Positions 44,697 through 52,302 of a stretch of DNA of 64,000 nucleotides are shown in pieces; positions within the stretch are counted from its first letter, which is position 1, and each line of letters starts with the position of its first letter. The position numbers and the translations under genes were made by a program. The DNA comes from Bdellovibrio sp. KM01 (GTDB lineage Bacteria; Bdellovibrionota; Bdellovibrionia; Bdellovibrionales; Bdellovibrionaceae), in assembly GCF_013752535.1 (NCBI RefSeq), contig NZ_CP058348.1, positions 3,658,001-3,722,000 on the forward strand, read 5' to 3'. The notes below the pieces were generated by a model that was not told where the DNA came from, did no database searches, and saw only the letters and a program-made list of their open reading frames with translations.

Positions 44697-46665
44697 ACGG
44701 CACTATAAAATTTTATCTGGTGTTTCAATCGGTGTCGCCGCGATCGTGGTCGCAGCGGCCTGGATGAGTATTCCCGTGCCACTCTTTCAAACGGTGGCAT
44801 CAAATTATCAACCTTCTGATTTACTGGTAGTGGATCGCAATGGTTATCCTTTGGAATCCATTCGCAAAGGAAAAAACAAACGAAGCTTGGAGTGGGTCAA
44901 GTGGTCGGAAGTCTCCCCCTCTTTCAAAGAACTTCTTATTCAGACAGAAGATAAAAGATTCTATTCACATCTGGGTATCGACTTCTTAGCCCTGGGAAAA
45001 TCAGGGTGGGATAAAATCATCGGCGGATCAAATCGCGGGGCCAGCACCATCACCATGCAACTAGTTGGTGTTCTAACCCAGGAATCGACAGGTCACCGTC
45101 GCAACATTCCTGAAAAGATCCAGCAAATCACTCGTGCCGTTAAAATGGAAATGACGTGGTCTAAAGAACAAATTCTTGAGGCCTATGTGAACCTAGCCCC
45201 TTTGCGCGGCGAGCTCCGTGGCTTACGCTCTGCAAGCTTAGGTTATTTCAATAAAAATCCATCAGGTCTAAACAGAGAAGAAGCAGCCTTGCTGGTTGCT
45301 CTATTGCGCTCACCAAATTCTTCAGCAGACCTGGTTAGCAAACGCACTTGTAAGATCTTAGGAATAGCTGAATGCAATGACCTTCACAGCAAAACAAGCC
45401 AGCTCTTGAAATCTCCTTACAAACTCACTCGGGAACGCGATATCCTTCCCGTGCTGGCATCTTCATTTACCAAATCACGATCAAACACAACGATTCAAAC
45501 ATCCTTGGATTATGGCATTCAGGATCTCGCCATCAAAAGTCTACGCGAACAAATCCGTGCCTTAAAAAATCAGAACGTCAACGATGGCGCCGTACTGGTG
45601 ATTGAAACGAGTACTGGAAATGTCGTAGCATACGCCGCAAATGCGGGAGCTGGTATTGCTTCAGCGGCACAAATTGACGGAATCCAAATGCGCAGGCAAG
45701 CGGGATCAACAATAAAACCTTTTGTCTACGCAACTGCGTTTGACTGGAACTATCTGCACCCGAACTCCCTCTTGGACGACTCCCCTGCTGATATTCCTGT
45801 ATCTCAAGGACGCGTTTATAACCCAAGAAACTACGATAAAACATTTCGTGGTCTGGTCAGCGTCGGCGATGCTTTGGGTTCAAGTATGAATGTCCCAGCA
45901 GTTCGAGCCCTGCAACTGGTTGGAGAACCAAAAGTTTTAGATAAGTTGCGATCTGCTGGATTCGAAAAACTTCAAGAGGACGAATATTATGGTCCAAGCA
46001 TGGCCCTTGGCACAATTGATGTTACATTATGGGAGCTGACTCAAGGTTACAGAAAATTTGCAATCGACGACTCTCCCTTTTCCAAAGAATCGCGCAAAAG
46101 TATTTTTAATATCCTCGCTTCACCAGAATACCGTCGCTTTACTTTCGGAATGGACAGCCTTCTTACTTTGCCATTCGCCGCAGCGGTAAAAACTGGAACC
46201 AGCAAAGACATGAGAGATAATTGGTGCATTGGGTGGACACCTCAATATGTCGTTGGAGTTTGGATTGGAAACTTTAACGGAGAGCCGATGTGGAACGTTA
46301 GCGGGATGAGTGGTGCCGCTCCGATTTGGAGATCTATCATGTTAGCACTTCACACAAATCCAACAGCAGTTCCTATTCAATATGAACCGCCCGTTGAAGC
46401 GCTGCCGATCAAAACAATCACAAAAATTCGCTACCCCGCTAAGGATATGTTAGTGGGTTTCGATCCCGATATACCTAAGCAGAAACAGAAACTTCCAATT
46501 GAAATTGAGAATCCGCAAAAAGGACATCAAGTTTTCATTAACAATCGTCTGCTGAATACGGCTCAAGAAACCACAATGTGGCCTTTACAGCGTGGAAAAT
46601 TCCGTGTTGAACTTAAAAATGCATCTGGGGAACGTATCGATTCAGTGAAGTTTGAAGTGCGTTAG
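44671..46665 (+). CDS. pbpC: Penicillin-binding protein 1C
   Basis: A 664-residue bifunctional peptidoglycan synthase. An N-terminal membrane anchor (SGVSIGVAAIVVAAAW) precedes a GT51 transglycosylase (LLIQTEDKRFYSHLGIDF with the catalytic Glu; GASTITMQLVGV; EAYVNLAPLRGELRG) and a transpeptidase domain (AGSTIKPF with the catalytic Ser-x-x-Lys, SSMNVPAV, AAVKTGTSKD), ending in a beta-rich BiPBP_C-type tail. The start is a TTG at 44671: GTGGAGG lies about 6 bases upstream, within the alpha-2-macroglobulin gene. Longer frames from 44602 lack support. Coupled to the macroglobulin gene. Confidence 0.93.
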   Translation: MQTGKLLNKRHYKILSGVSIGVAAIVVAAAWMSIPVPLFQTVASNYQPSDLLVVDRNGYPLESIRKGKNKRSLEWVKWSEVSPSFKELLIQTEDKRFYSHLGIDFLALGKSGWDKIIGGSNRGASTITMQLVGVLTQESTGHRRNIPEKIQQITRAVKMEMTWSKEQILEAYVNLAPLRGELRGLRSASLGYFNKNPSGLNREEAALLVALLRSPNSSADLVSKRTCKILGIAECNDLHSKTSQLLKSPYKLTRERDILPVLASSFTKSRSNTTIQTSLDYGIQDLAIKSLREQIRALKNQNVNDGAVLVIETSTGNVVAYAANAGAGIASAAQIDGIQMRRQAGSTIKPFVYATAFDWNYLHPNSLLDDSPADIPVSQGRVYNPRNYDKTFRGLVSVGDALGSSMNVPAVRALQLVGEPKVLDKLRSAGFEKLQEDEYYGPSMALGTIDVTLWELTQGYRKFAIDDSPFSKESRKSIFNILASPEYRRFTFGMDSLLTLPFAAAVKTGTSKDMRDNWCIGWTPQYVVGVWIGNFNGEPMWNVSGMSGAAPIWRSIMLALHTNPTAVPIQYEPPVEALPIKTITKIRYPAKDMLVGFDPDIPKQKQKLPIEIENPQKGHQVFINNRLLNTAQETTMWPLQRGKFRVELKNASGERIDSVKFEVR

Positions 46666-46754
46666 TTTGACTACACTTAGACATCCAGCTTCATGAGTAT
46701 TTTGATTGCCAATAAACCCCCACCAAGGTTGCAATAAAGACTCACGGAGGAACC

Positions 46755-47057
46755 ATGAGAATTCTAGTATTGATCCTGTCAGTATTTTGCTCGGCGCAAG
46801 CCTTGGCTATGACTTCATCCGAAATGAGAGCGAAGGGCTGCATCCCTTTCCGCCAAGATGACGGAACGATCACGATGAAATGCAAAGCCCCGCAATACCA
46901 AGTTAGTGAGGTAATTACTGAAATCAATGGTAAACCCGTCGACAGTCCGGCAAAAGCCATGGAACTTTATCAATCGCAAAAGGCCTCAACGATGTCTATC
47001 GAGCGTGTCCCTAAAGAAGCACGCGGCATAAATGAAGAAACGACGGACAACAATTAA
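46755..47057 (+). CDS. Small secreted protein with PDZ-like segment
   Basis: A 100-residue exported protein (signal VLILSVFCSAQALA). Residues about 52-86 (VSEVITEINGKPVDSPAKAMELYQSQKASTMSIER) resemble the second half of a PDZ domain as found in GspC of type II secretion, but the domain is incomplete. Two cysteines (GCIPF, KCKAP) could pair. GGAGG precedes the ATG. Could be a protein-interaction fragment that has become independent. Terminator follows. Confidence 0.65.
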   Translation: MRILVLILSVFCSAQALAMTSSEMRAKGCIPFRQDDGTITMKCKAPQYQVSEVITEINGKPVDSPAKAMELYQSQKASTMSIERVPKEARGINEETTDNN

Positions 47058-47069
47058 ATGAGAATTTTT

Positions 47070-47099
47070 AGGCACTCCACCGTGAGTGCCTTGTTTTTC
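47070..47099 (+). terminator. Intrinsic terminator
   Basis: AGGCACTC and GAGTGCCT with a CACCGT loop, followed by TGTTTTTCTTT. It separates the PDZ-like gene from the polysaccharide operon. Confidence 0.85.
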
Positions 47100-47169
47100 T
47101 TTCATTAAAAAGCTGAAATTACCGATTCAAGGTTGCGGAAACCCTCCAATATAAAATAGATTTCTGGGC

Positions 47170-48330
47170 ATGAAAACTCTGCTTTTTGTATTCGGTACTC
47201 GTCCTGAAGCCATAAAATGTGCCCCTGTTATTTTAAAAGCCCATAAAGATCCGCGCTTTAAAGTTCTTGTCTGTTCAACAGGTCAGCATCGCGAAATGAT
47301 TCGTCCATTGTTTGATTTCTTTGGCATCAAGCCTGATTTCGACTTGGATCTTATGCGCCCCGGACAAACTTTGATTGATATCTCCATGGGAGTGATGTCG
47401 GGTTTAAACAAGATTCTCAACGAAAACAAAATCGATGCAGTGGTTGTTCAAGGTGATACGACCAGTGGCTTTATTGGAAGCCTTGTTGCTTTCTATAACA
47501 AAGTCTCTGTCGTTCACATCGAAGCTGGTCTTCGCTCGGGAGATATCTACTCCCCATTCCCTGAAGAATTTAATCGCAAAGGCACAGCCTTGGTTTCCAA
47601 GGTGCACTTAGCACCAACTGAAACCGCTAAAGAAAACCTTTTGCACGAGCACTACCCGGCTGAAGATATTTTCGTAACAGGTAACACCGGCATCGATGCT
47701 CTTTTTGAAGTGAAAAGAAAAATCGCGGCAACTCCGCAACTTCAAACAGAAGTGGCTGGAAAATATTCTTTCCTGAATCCAAAACGCAAAATGATTTTGG
47801 TAACAGTTCATCGCCGTGAATCCTTTGGTGAGCCCATGGAAGAAGTGATGAAGGGATTGCTCGAACTTTCTCGTCGCGAAGACTTGGAATTGATGATTCC
47901 ACTTCATATGAATCCTCAAGTTCGTGCCTCTGCTAAAAAGATTTTTGGCGACAATGCTCAGTGGATCGATAAGGGTGAAACTTTAAATCCAGCCAACAAA
48001 ATCTGGCTGTGTGAGCCCGTCGACTATGTGCCATTTATCTATTTGATGGATAAAGCCCACATGATCATTACTGATTCTGGCGGTGTTCAAGAGGAAGCTC
48101 CTTCCCTGGGTAAGCCTATATTAGTTGCCAGAGAAAAAACTGAGCGTCCCGAAGCAATTGCCGCTGGAACCTCTAAACTAATCCCACTTGAGCAGGCCAA
48201 ATTCTTCAAAATGGCTAGCGAAGTATTGGACACTCCTGAAATTTTTAACCGTATGTCACAGGCTAAAAATCCTTTTGGCGACGGTAAAGCATCTGAGAAA
48301 ATCTTAGATATTCTGGACACCAAACTTTAA
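47170..48330 (+). CDS. wecB: UDP-N-acetylglucosamine 2-epimerase (non-hydrolysing)
   Basis: A 386-residue GT-B-fold enzyme that interconverts UDP-GlcNAc and UDP-ManNAc. Signature segments are FGTRPEAIKCAPV, VVQGDTTSG, VVHIEAGLRSGDIYSPFPEEFNRKG, VTVHRRESFGEP, and TDSGGVQEEAPSLGKPILVAREKTERPEA. Length is usual for the family. It lies 60-125 bases upstream of the barrel-glycosyltransferase genes and on the same strand, so UDP-ManNAc is the obvious candidate donor for the polymer made there. No WecC (ManNAc dehydrogenase) is adjacent, which argues for ManNAc itself rather than ManNAcA. Confidence 0.95.
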   Translation: MKTLLFVFGTRPEAIKCAPVILKAHKDPRFKVLVCSTGQHREMIRPLFDFFGIKPDFDLDLMRPGQTLIDISMGVMSGLNKILNENKIDAVVVQGDTTSGFIGSLVAFYNKVSVVHIEAGLRSGDIYSPFPEEFNRKGTALVSKVHLAPTETAKENLLHEHYPAEDIFVTGNTGIDALFEVKRKIAATPQLQTEVAGKYSFLNPKRKMILVTVHRRESFGEPMEEVMKGLLELSRREDLELMIPLHMNPQVRASAKKIFGDNAQWIDKGETLNPANKIWLCEPVDYVPFIYLMDKAHMIITDSGGVQEEAPSLGKPILVAREKTERPEAIAAGTSKLIPLEQAKFFKMASEVLDTPEIFNRMSQAKNPFGDGKASEKILDILDTKL

Positions 48331-48455
48331 CATTAGAGAATACGTTCCAGAAACTTCCATGAAATTTCTGCACCGGCATTGTAATACAAATGCCGGTCGT
48401 ATATACCACCGAGGTAATCAAGAATTTGTCAATTCGGCGGTGGTTTATCGAACTC

Positions 48456-49163
48456 ATGGTACGTGTTCTGCGATATTCTGCTCTGAGCATAATTTTATCT
48501 ACAACATTAGTCACGACCACTGCTCAAGCATCCTTCACTTCAAGTGGAGAAATCTATTCGGAAACGAATTACGTTCCTCAGTATGGTTTACTGACGGACA
48601 CGCAACTTCGTTACGTCTTCTACAAAGACGTACTGGCCGCGGTCTATTTGGGCGCGGTCGTTCAACGTCAGGACAAGACAGCCCCTGATCAAGACACTCT
48701 TTATAACAAAGAATATCTAATGGCCGAGGTGGGCTTCCGATTCAAAATCTGGAAGAGCTTACACCTCCTTGCTGAAGCTCGCACTGAAGACCGCAGTCGT
48801 TGGGGCGTGTTCTTAGGTGATATGTGGATCTACCCGGTGAGCTCTGTGAATATGTTCACTGAGTTCTACGCGGAAGGTGTGTTGATGCCTTCCTATCATC
48901 ACGATCCAGTATCTACCGGATGGATCAAACAAGGCCTTCGCTTTCAAATTGATCCGCACCTCATGATCGATCCTTATATTGAGCTTTATGGTCGTCGCAG
49001 TCCTACTCCTGATTTGGGTCGTGACACTGATCAGGCGCGCGCGGGCGTCCGCTTCCTGGGTGCATGGAAAAAATGGAGCGTGGGTCTTTTGGTTTATGAA
49101 GCCTTCGTGAAAGACGAACGCAGCCACAACGAAGCTCTTTTGTACTTTGGAGGATCATTCTAA
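48456..49163 (+). CDS. Small outer-membrane beta-barrel protein, probable polymer exporter/NfrA-barrel counterpart
   Basis: A 235-residue exported protein (signal LSIILSTTLVTTTAQA). The mature part consists of short amphipathic strands separated by turns (YGLLTDTQLRYVFYKDVLAAVYLGAVVQ, EYLMAEVGFRFKIWKSLHLLAEART, MFTEFYAEGVLMP) and ends ALLYFGGSF, with the C-terminal Phe typical of outer-membrane barrels. It overlaps the glycosyltransferase start (TAATG). E. coli NfrA has a TPR part and a C-terminal barrel; this would be a barrel-only counterpart (inference from context). Start choice is uncertain: TTG 48426 with GAGG and ATG 48390 are alternatives. Confidence 0.7.
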   Translation: MVRVLRYSALSIILSTTLVTTTAQASFTSSGEIYSETNYVPQYGLLTDTQLRYVFYKDVLAAVYLGAVVQRQDKTAPDQDTLYNKEYLMAEVGFRFKIWKSLHLLAEARTEDRSRWGVFLGDMWIYPVSSVNMFTEFYAEGVLMPSYHHDPVSTGWIKQGLRFQIDPHLMIDPYIELYGRRSPTPDLGRDTDQARAGVRFLGAWKKWSVGLLVYEAFVKDERSHNEALLYFGGSF

Positions 49164-50542
49164 TGTTGTTTGATACTCTATTTATCCTTTTAGCATTCGC
49201 CGTCGTCATTGGTGCTTTGGTCTTCACATTGGATGACCTATTCATCGACCTTTACGCCTTGATCTTTAGAATGAAACCAAAAGTTGTCACTTCTGATTTC
49301 ATCACTAAGATCAAACAAGCTCCGGAAAAACATTTCGCTATTTTGATCGCAAACTGGAAAGAAGCGGAAGTCATCGCTCCGATGATTCGCGGAAACCTGC
49401 GCGGTCTTCAATACAACAACTACACTTTCTTCCTGGGTGTTTACCCTAATGACACTGCCACATGGGAAGCCGCTAAAAAGCTTGAGGACCTGTTCCCGCA
49501 CAAAGTCGTTGTGATCGTGAACACGCAACCCGGTCCAACTTCCAAAGGCCAGATGCTAAACGAAATGGCTCGCCAGATTATTGATTCCGAAATCGCTACA
49601 GGGCGCAAAATCGATTTGTTCCTGATGCAGGACTCTGAAGACGTGCTTCATCCACATTCACTCAGCTTGATGAATCACTATTCCTCTCAAGCAGACTTCG
49701 TGCAGATCCCGGTATTTTCTTTTGACGTTCCTGCCGCATCCCTTGTGGGTGGCGTATACATCGATGAATTTTCTGAATCACACACCAAAGATCTTTTGGT
49801 ACGCGAGCGCATGGGCGCAGCAATTCCGTCTGCGGGCGTGGGCACGTGCATCGGTAAAAATCTAATGTTGAAACTTCAGGATGCACAACAGGGTCAGTTC
49901 TTAAAAGAAGACACCCTGACTGAGGACTATCACTTGGGCATGATGACGAAGCAATTGGGTTTTAAATCCAAATTCGCTTGCGTTCAGTACGAAAAAGAAA
50001 ATGGCAAAAAGGAATTCATCGCGACTCGCGAATACTTCCCGCATTTGATGCAGGCATCGATGCGCCAAAAATCCCGTTGGACTTTGGGAATTGCCTTCCA
50101 GGGTATGGACAACCTTTCCTGGAATGGAACTTTCGTCGACAAATACTTTATGTGGAGAGACCGTCGCGGTCCTTTGAACAGCGTCTTGATCGTATTCTCT
50201 GCTTTGTTACTGGTTATGTTCGCTTCCGCACGCTCAACAGGACACCTGCCGGAAATTCTGCAAACGAATTTGTTCCAGGCTTTGTTGCTCCTGAATCTTT
50301 TGAACATGTCCGTGCGTGTGGTGCAACGAATGAAAGCCGTCTCTCGTACCAATGCGCGTATGCACATTGCGCTGGTCCCCGTCAGATGGCTTCTTGCAAA
50401 TGTTATTAATATCGGCGCGACAGTGAAAGCTTATCGCCAATACAAAGAAAGTATCAGAACAGGAAAACGCCCGGCGTGGATTAAAACCGAGCACCGTATG
50501 CCTGAGCACTTTGGAAAAGAGATTGAGGTTCAAAGCACATGA
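49163..50542 (+). CDS. Membrane glycosyltransferase 2 resembling the NfrB catalytic module
   Basis: A 459-residue inner-membrane processive GT2. Membrane segments lie near 5-25 and in the C-terminal part (about 340-400). Conserved GT2 signatures are GVYPND (93-97), GPTSKGQ, QDSEDV (156-161), IPSAGVGTC (221-229), LTEDYHLG and QKSRW (302-306). The arrangement and intervening residues (YIDEFSESHTKDLLVRE, REYFP, KYFMWRDRRG) follow E. coli NfrB closely. NfrB builds the secreted NGR glycan, which depends on WecB. The C-terminal c-di-GMP-binding MshEN domain of NfrB (about 745 residues in total) is absent. GGAGG precedes the ATG, which overlaps the barrel gene by one base. Confidence 0.9.
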   Translation: MLFDTLFILLAFAVVIGALVFTLDDLFIDLYALIFRMKPKVVTSDFITKIKQAPEKHFAILIANWKEAEVIAPMIRGNLRGLQYNNYTFFLGVYPNDTATWEAAKKLEDLFPHKVVVIVNTQPGPTSKGQMLNEMARQIIDSEIATGRKIDLFLMQDSEDVLHPHSLSLMNHYSSQADFVQIPVFSFDVPAASLVGGVYIDEFSESHTKDLLVRERMGAAIPSAGVGTCIGKNLMLKLQDAQQGQFLKEDTLTEDYHLGMMTKQLGFKSKFACVQYEKENGKKEFIATREYFPHLMQASMRQKSRWTLGIAFQGMDNLSWNGTFVDKYFMWRDRRGPLNSVLIVFSALLLVMFASARSTGHLPEILQTNLFQALLLLNLLNMSVRVVQRMKAVSRTNARMHIALVPVRWLLANVINIGATVKAYRQYKESIRTGKRPAWIKTEHRMPEHFGKEIEVQST

Positions 50543-52302
50543 GACAATTATTAGCGATTTTTAGTCTATTACTTGTCATGAGCGCAACAACTGCAGCCAA
50601 TGCGGCTTCTTGCGTGAATATCTATTATGATCGTTCACCTGATGCGACATACTGGATGGGCAAAACTTATGCGACTTTCTTGCAAAACCTTATGGGTCAC
50701 TTCCCAGAGTATCAGCAAGTCGTGTCAACGGTAGAGTCTTATAAAAAAGGCGATATCGATAAGTGCGCGGCAACGATCTATATCGGATCATATTTCGATA
50801 ATGCTGTTCCTGCGGATTTCCTAAAAGATTTCACTGAGACCAAAACCAATGTCGCTTGGCTTGGTTACAACACGTGGAAGCTTGGCAAAGACTTCGATAA
50901 CATCTTTGGTTACAGCTATGAAAAAATCAGCTCCCTAGATCGCCAAAATCTTGATTTCAAAGCCCGTCCAAGTTTCTTTAAGAACATCCTGTATAAAGGC
51001 GAAAAGTTCTTTAAGTATGGCGACTTCAGCCAAACACAAAACGGTCAGTTTCTGGCAGAGTTCGAACAGTCTTTGTTTAAACCTGTGGCTCCAGAAAAAT
51101 CTCAAGTTCTGGCAAAAGCCCAACAAAACGTAACCGGCGAAGAAGCACCGTACATTTTGCGCGCAGGAAATCACTTTTATGTGGCGGACGTTCCATTCAG
51201 CTTTATGCACGAAGCAGATCGTTACCTGGTATTTGCTGACGTTCTGTTTGATATCTTGAATGCTAAGCCTCGTCACAACGACAAGTATGCTTTCTTGCGT
51301 ATTGAAGACGTGCACGCCTTGGTCCCATTAAGCTGGTTGTACATCACGAACAAAGTTCTTAAAGAAGAACAAGTTCCGCTTAACATCTCGATCATCCCGA
51401 TCTTCTATGATCCCTTGTACCAGTACACGAACAACCCTACTGAGCAGTTGTTATCCATGGACCGCGTTCCGGCGTTTATGAACTACATCCAGGATTCCAA
51501 AGCTCAAGGTGCAAACTTCATCTGGCACGGTGTTACTCACCAATACAAAAACCAATTCAATCCTCACTCTGGAACGTCCGGGGATGACTTTGAATTCTTT
51601 GATGTCGCAAATAATGGCCCGATCGCTGAAGACAGCGTGGGTTACGTGATGGATAAACTTGAGGACGGATTCTCGGTTCTTCAGAAAGCCGGCATCACAC
51701 CTAAAATCTGGTTAACGCCGCACTATCAAGCGAGCACTTTGGACAATATCATTTTCGCCAATGTGTTTTCTTGGAACGTGGGCCGCGTGATCTATTACAA
51801 CTTTAAAGCTCAAGGCTTAACTCCATCTGCGGATCCAGCGTTATGGCTTGAAACTAAAGCTGCTAACGGCAAGCAATTGCGCGATCAATTCTTTAAGGAT
51901 TTGAAAGTGACAACGGGTTCTAAAAACTGGAGTGGTCAGTTTTTCCCATACGAAATTTTCGGAGACGTTCACGGTCAACGTGTTATCCCTGAAAACTTGG
52001 GTAACTCGCAACCATTCCAAAATGACCACGTAACAAACCCTCGTAGCAAAGAAGACATCGTAGCTGATGCGAAAAGAAATCTGGTATTGCGTGATGCTTG
52101 GGCTTCTTTCTTTTATCACCCGTTCCTGTTCACGACTTACGAAGATGGTGGACGTGGTTCCTACCCAGGCGATGCAAGTGAACTTCGTTTCATTTTGCAG
52201 GAGCTAAAAAAGATGGGCTACAAGTTCATCGATATTAATGATTTTACGAATAAGAATACAAAATTTAAAAGACCTGAACCAATTTATAAGGATGTCCAGT
52301 AA
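50539..52302 (+). CDS. Secreted polysaccharide deacetylase-like protein (DUF2334)
   Basis: A 587-residue exported protein (signal LLVMSATTAANA). The N-terminal 240 residues are a distinct domain of unknown type; from about 250 the DUF2334 pattern begins: AFLRIEDVHALVPLSWL (Asp257), ISIIPIFYDP, IWHGVTHQY (His330, His334), and later FFYHPFLF (His527). DUF2334 is related to NodB-type de-N-acetylases, with Asp and His ligands for the metal. Deacetylation of the exported glycan in the periplasm is the natural inference. Its ATG overlaps the stop of the glycosyltransferase gene (ATGA). Confidence 0.85.
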   Translation: MRQLLAIFSLLLVMSATTAANAASCVNIYYDRSPDATYWMGKTYATFLQNLMGHFPEYQQVVSTVESYKKGDIDKCAATIYIGSYFDNAVPADFLKDFTETKTNVAWLGYNTWKLGKDFDNIFGYSYEKISSLDRQNLDFKARPSFFKNILYKGEKFFKYGDFSQTQNGQFLAEFEQSLFKPVAPEKSQVLAKAQQNVTGEEAPYILRAGNHFYVADVPFSFMHEADRYLVFADVLFDILNAKPRHNDKYAFLRIEDVHALVPLSWLYITNKVLKEEQVPLNISIIPIFYDPLYQYTNNPTEQLLSMDRVPAFMNYIQDSKAQGANFIWHGVTHQYKNQFNPHSGTSGDDFEFFDVANNGPIAEDSVGYVMDKLEDGFSVLQKAGITPKIWLTPHYQASTLDNIIFANVFSWNVGRVIYYNFKAQGLTPSADPALWLETKAANGKQLRDQFFKDLKVTTGSKNWSGQFFPYEIFGDVHGQRVIPENLGNSQPFQNDHVTNPRSKEDIVADAKRNLVLRDAWASFFYHPFLFTTYEDGGRGSYPGDASELRFILQELKKMGYKFIDINDFTNKNTKFKRPEPIYKDVQ

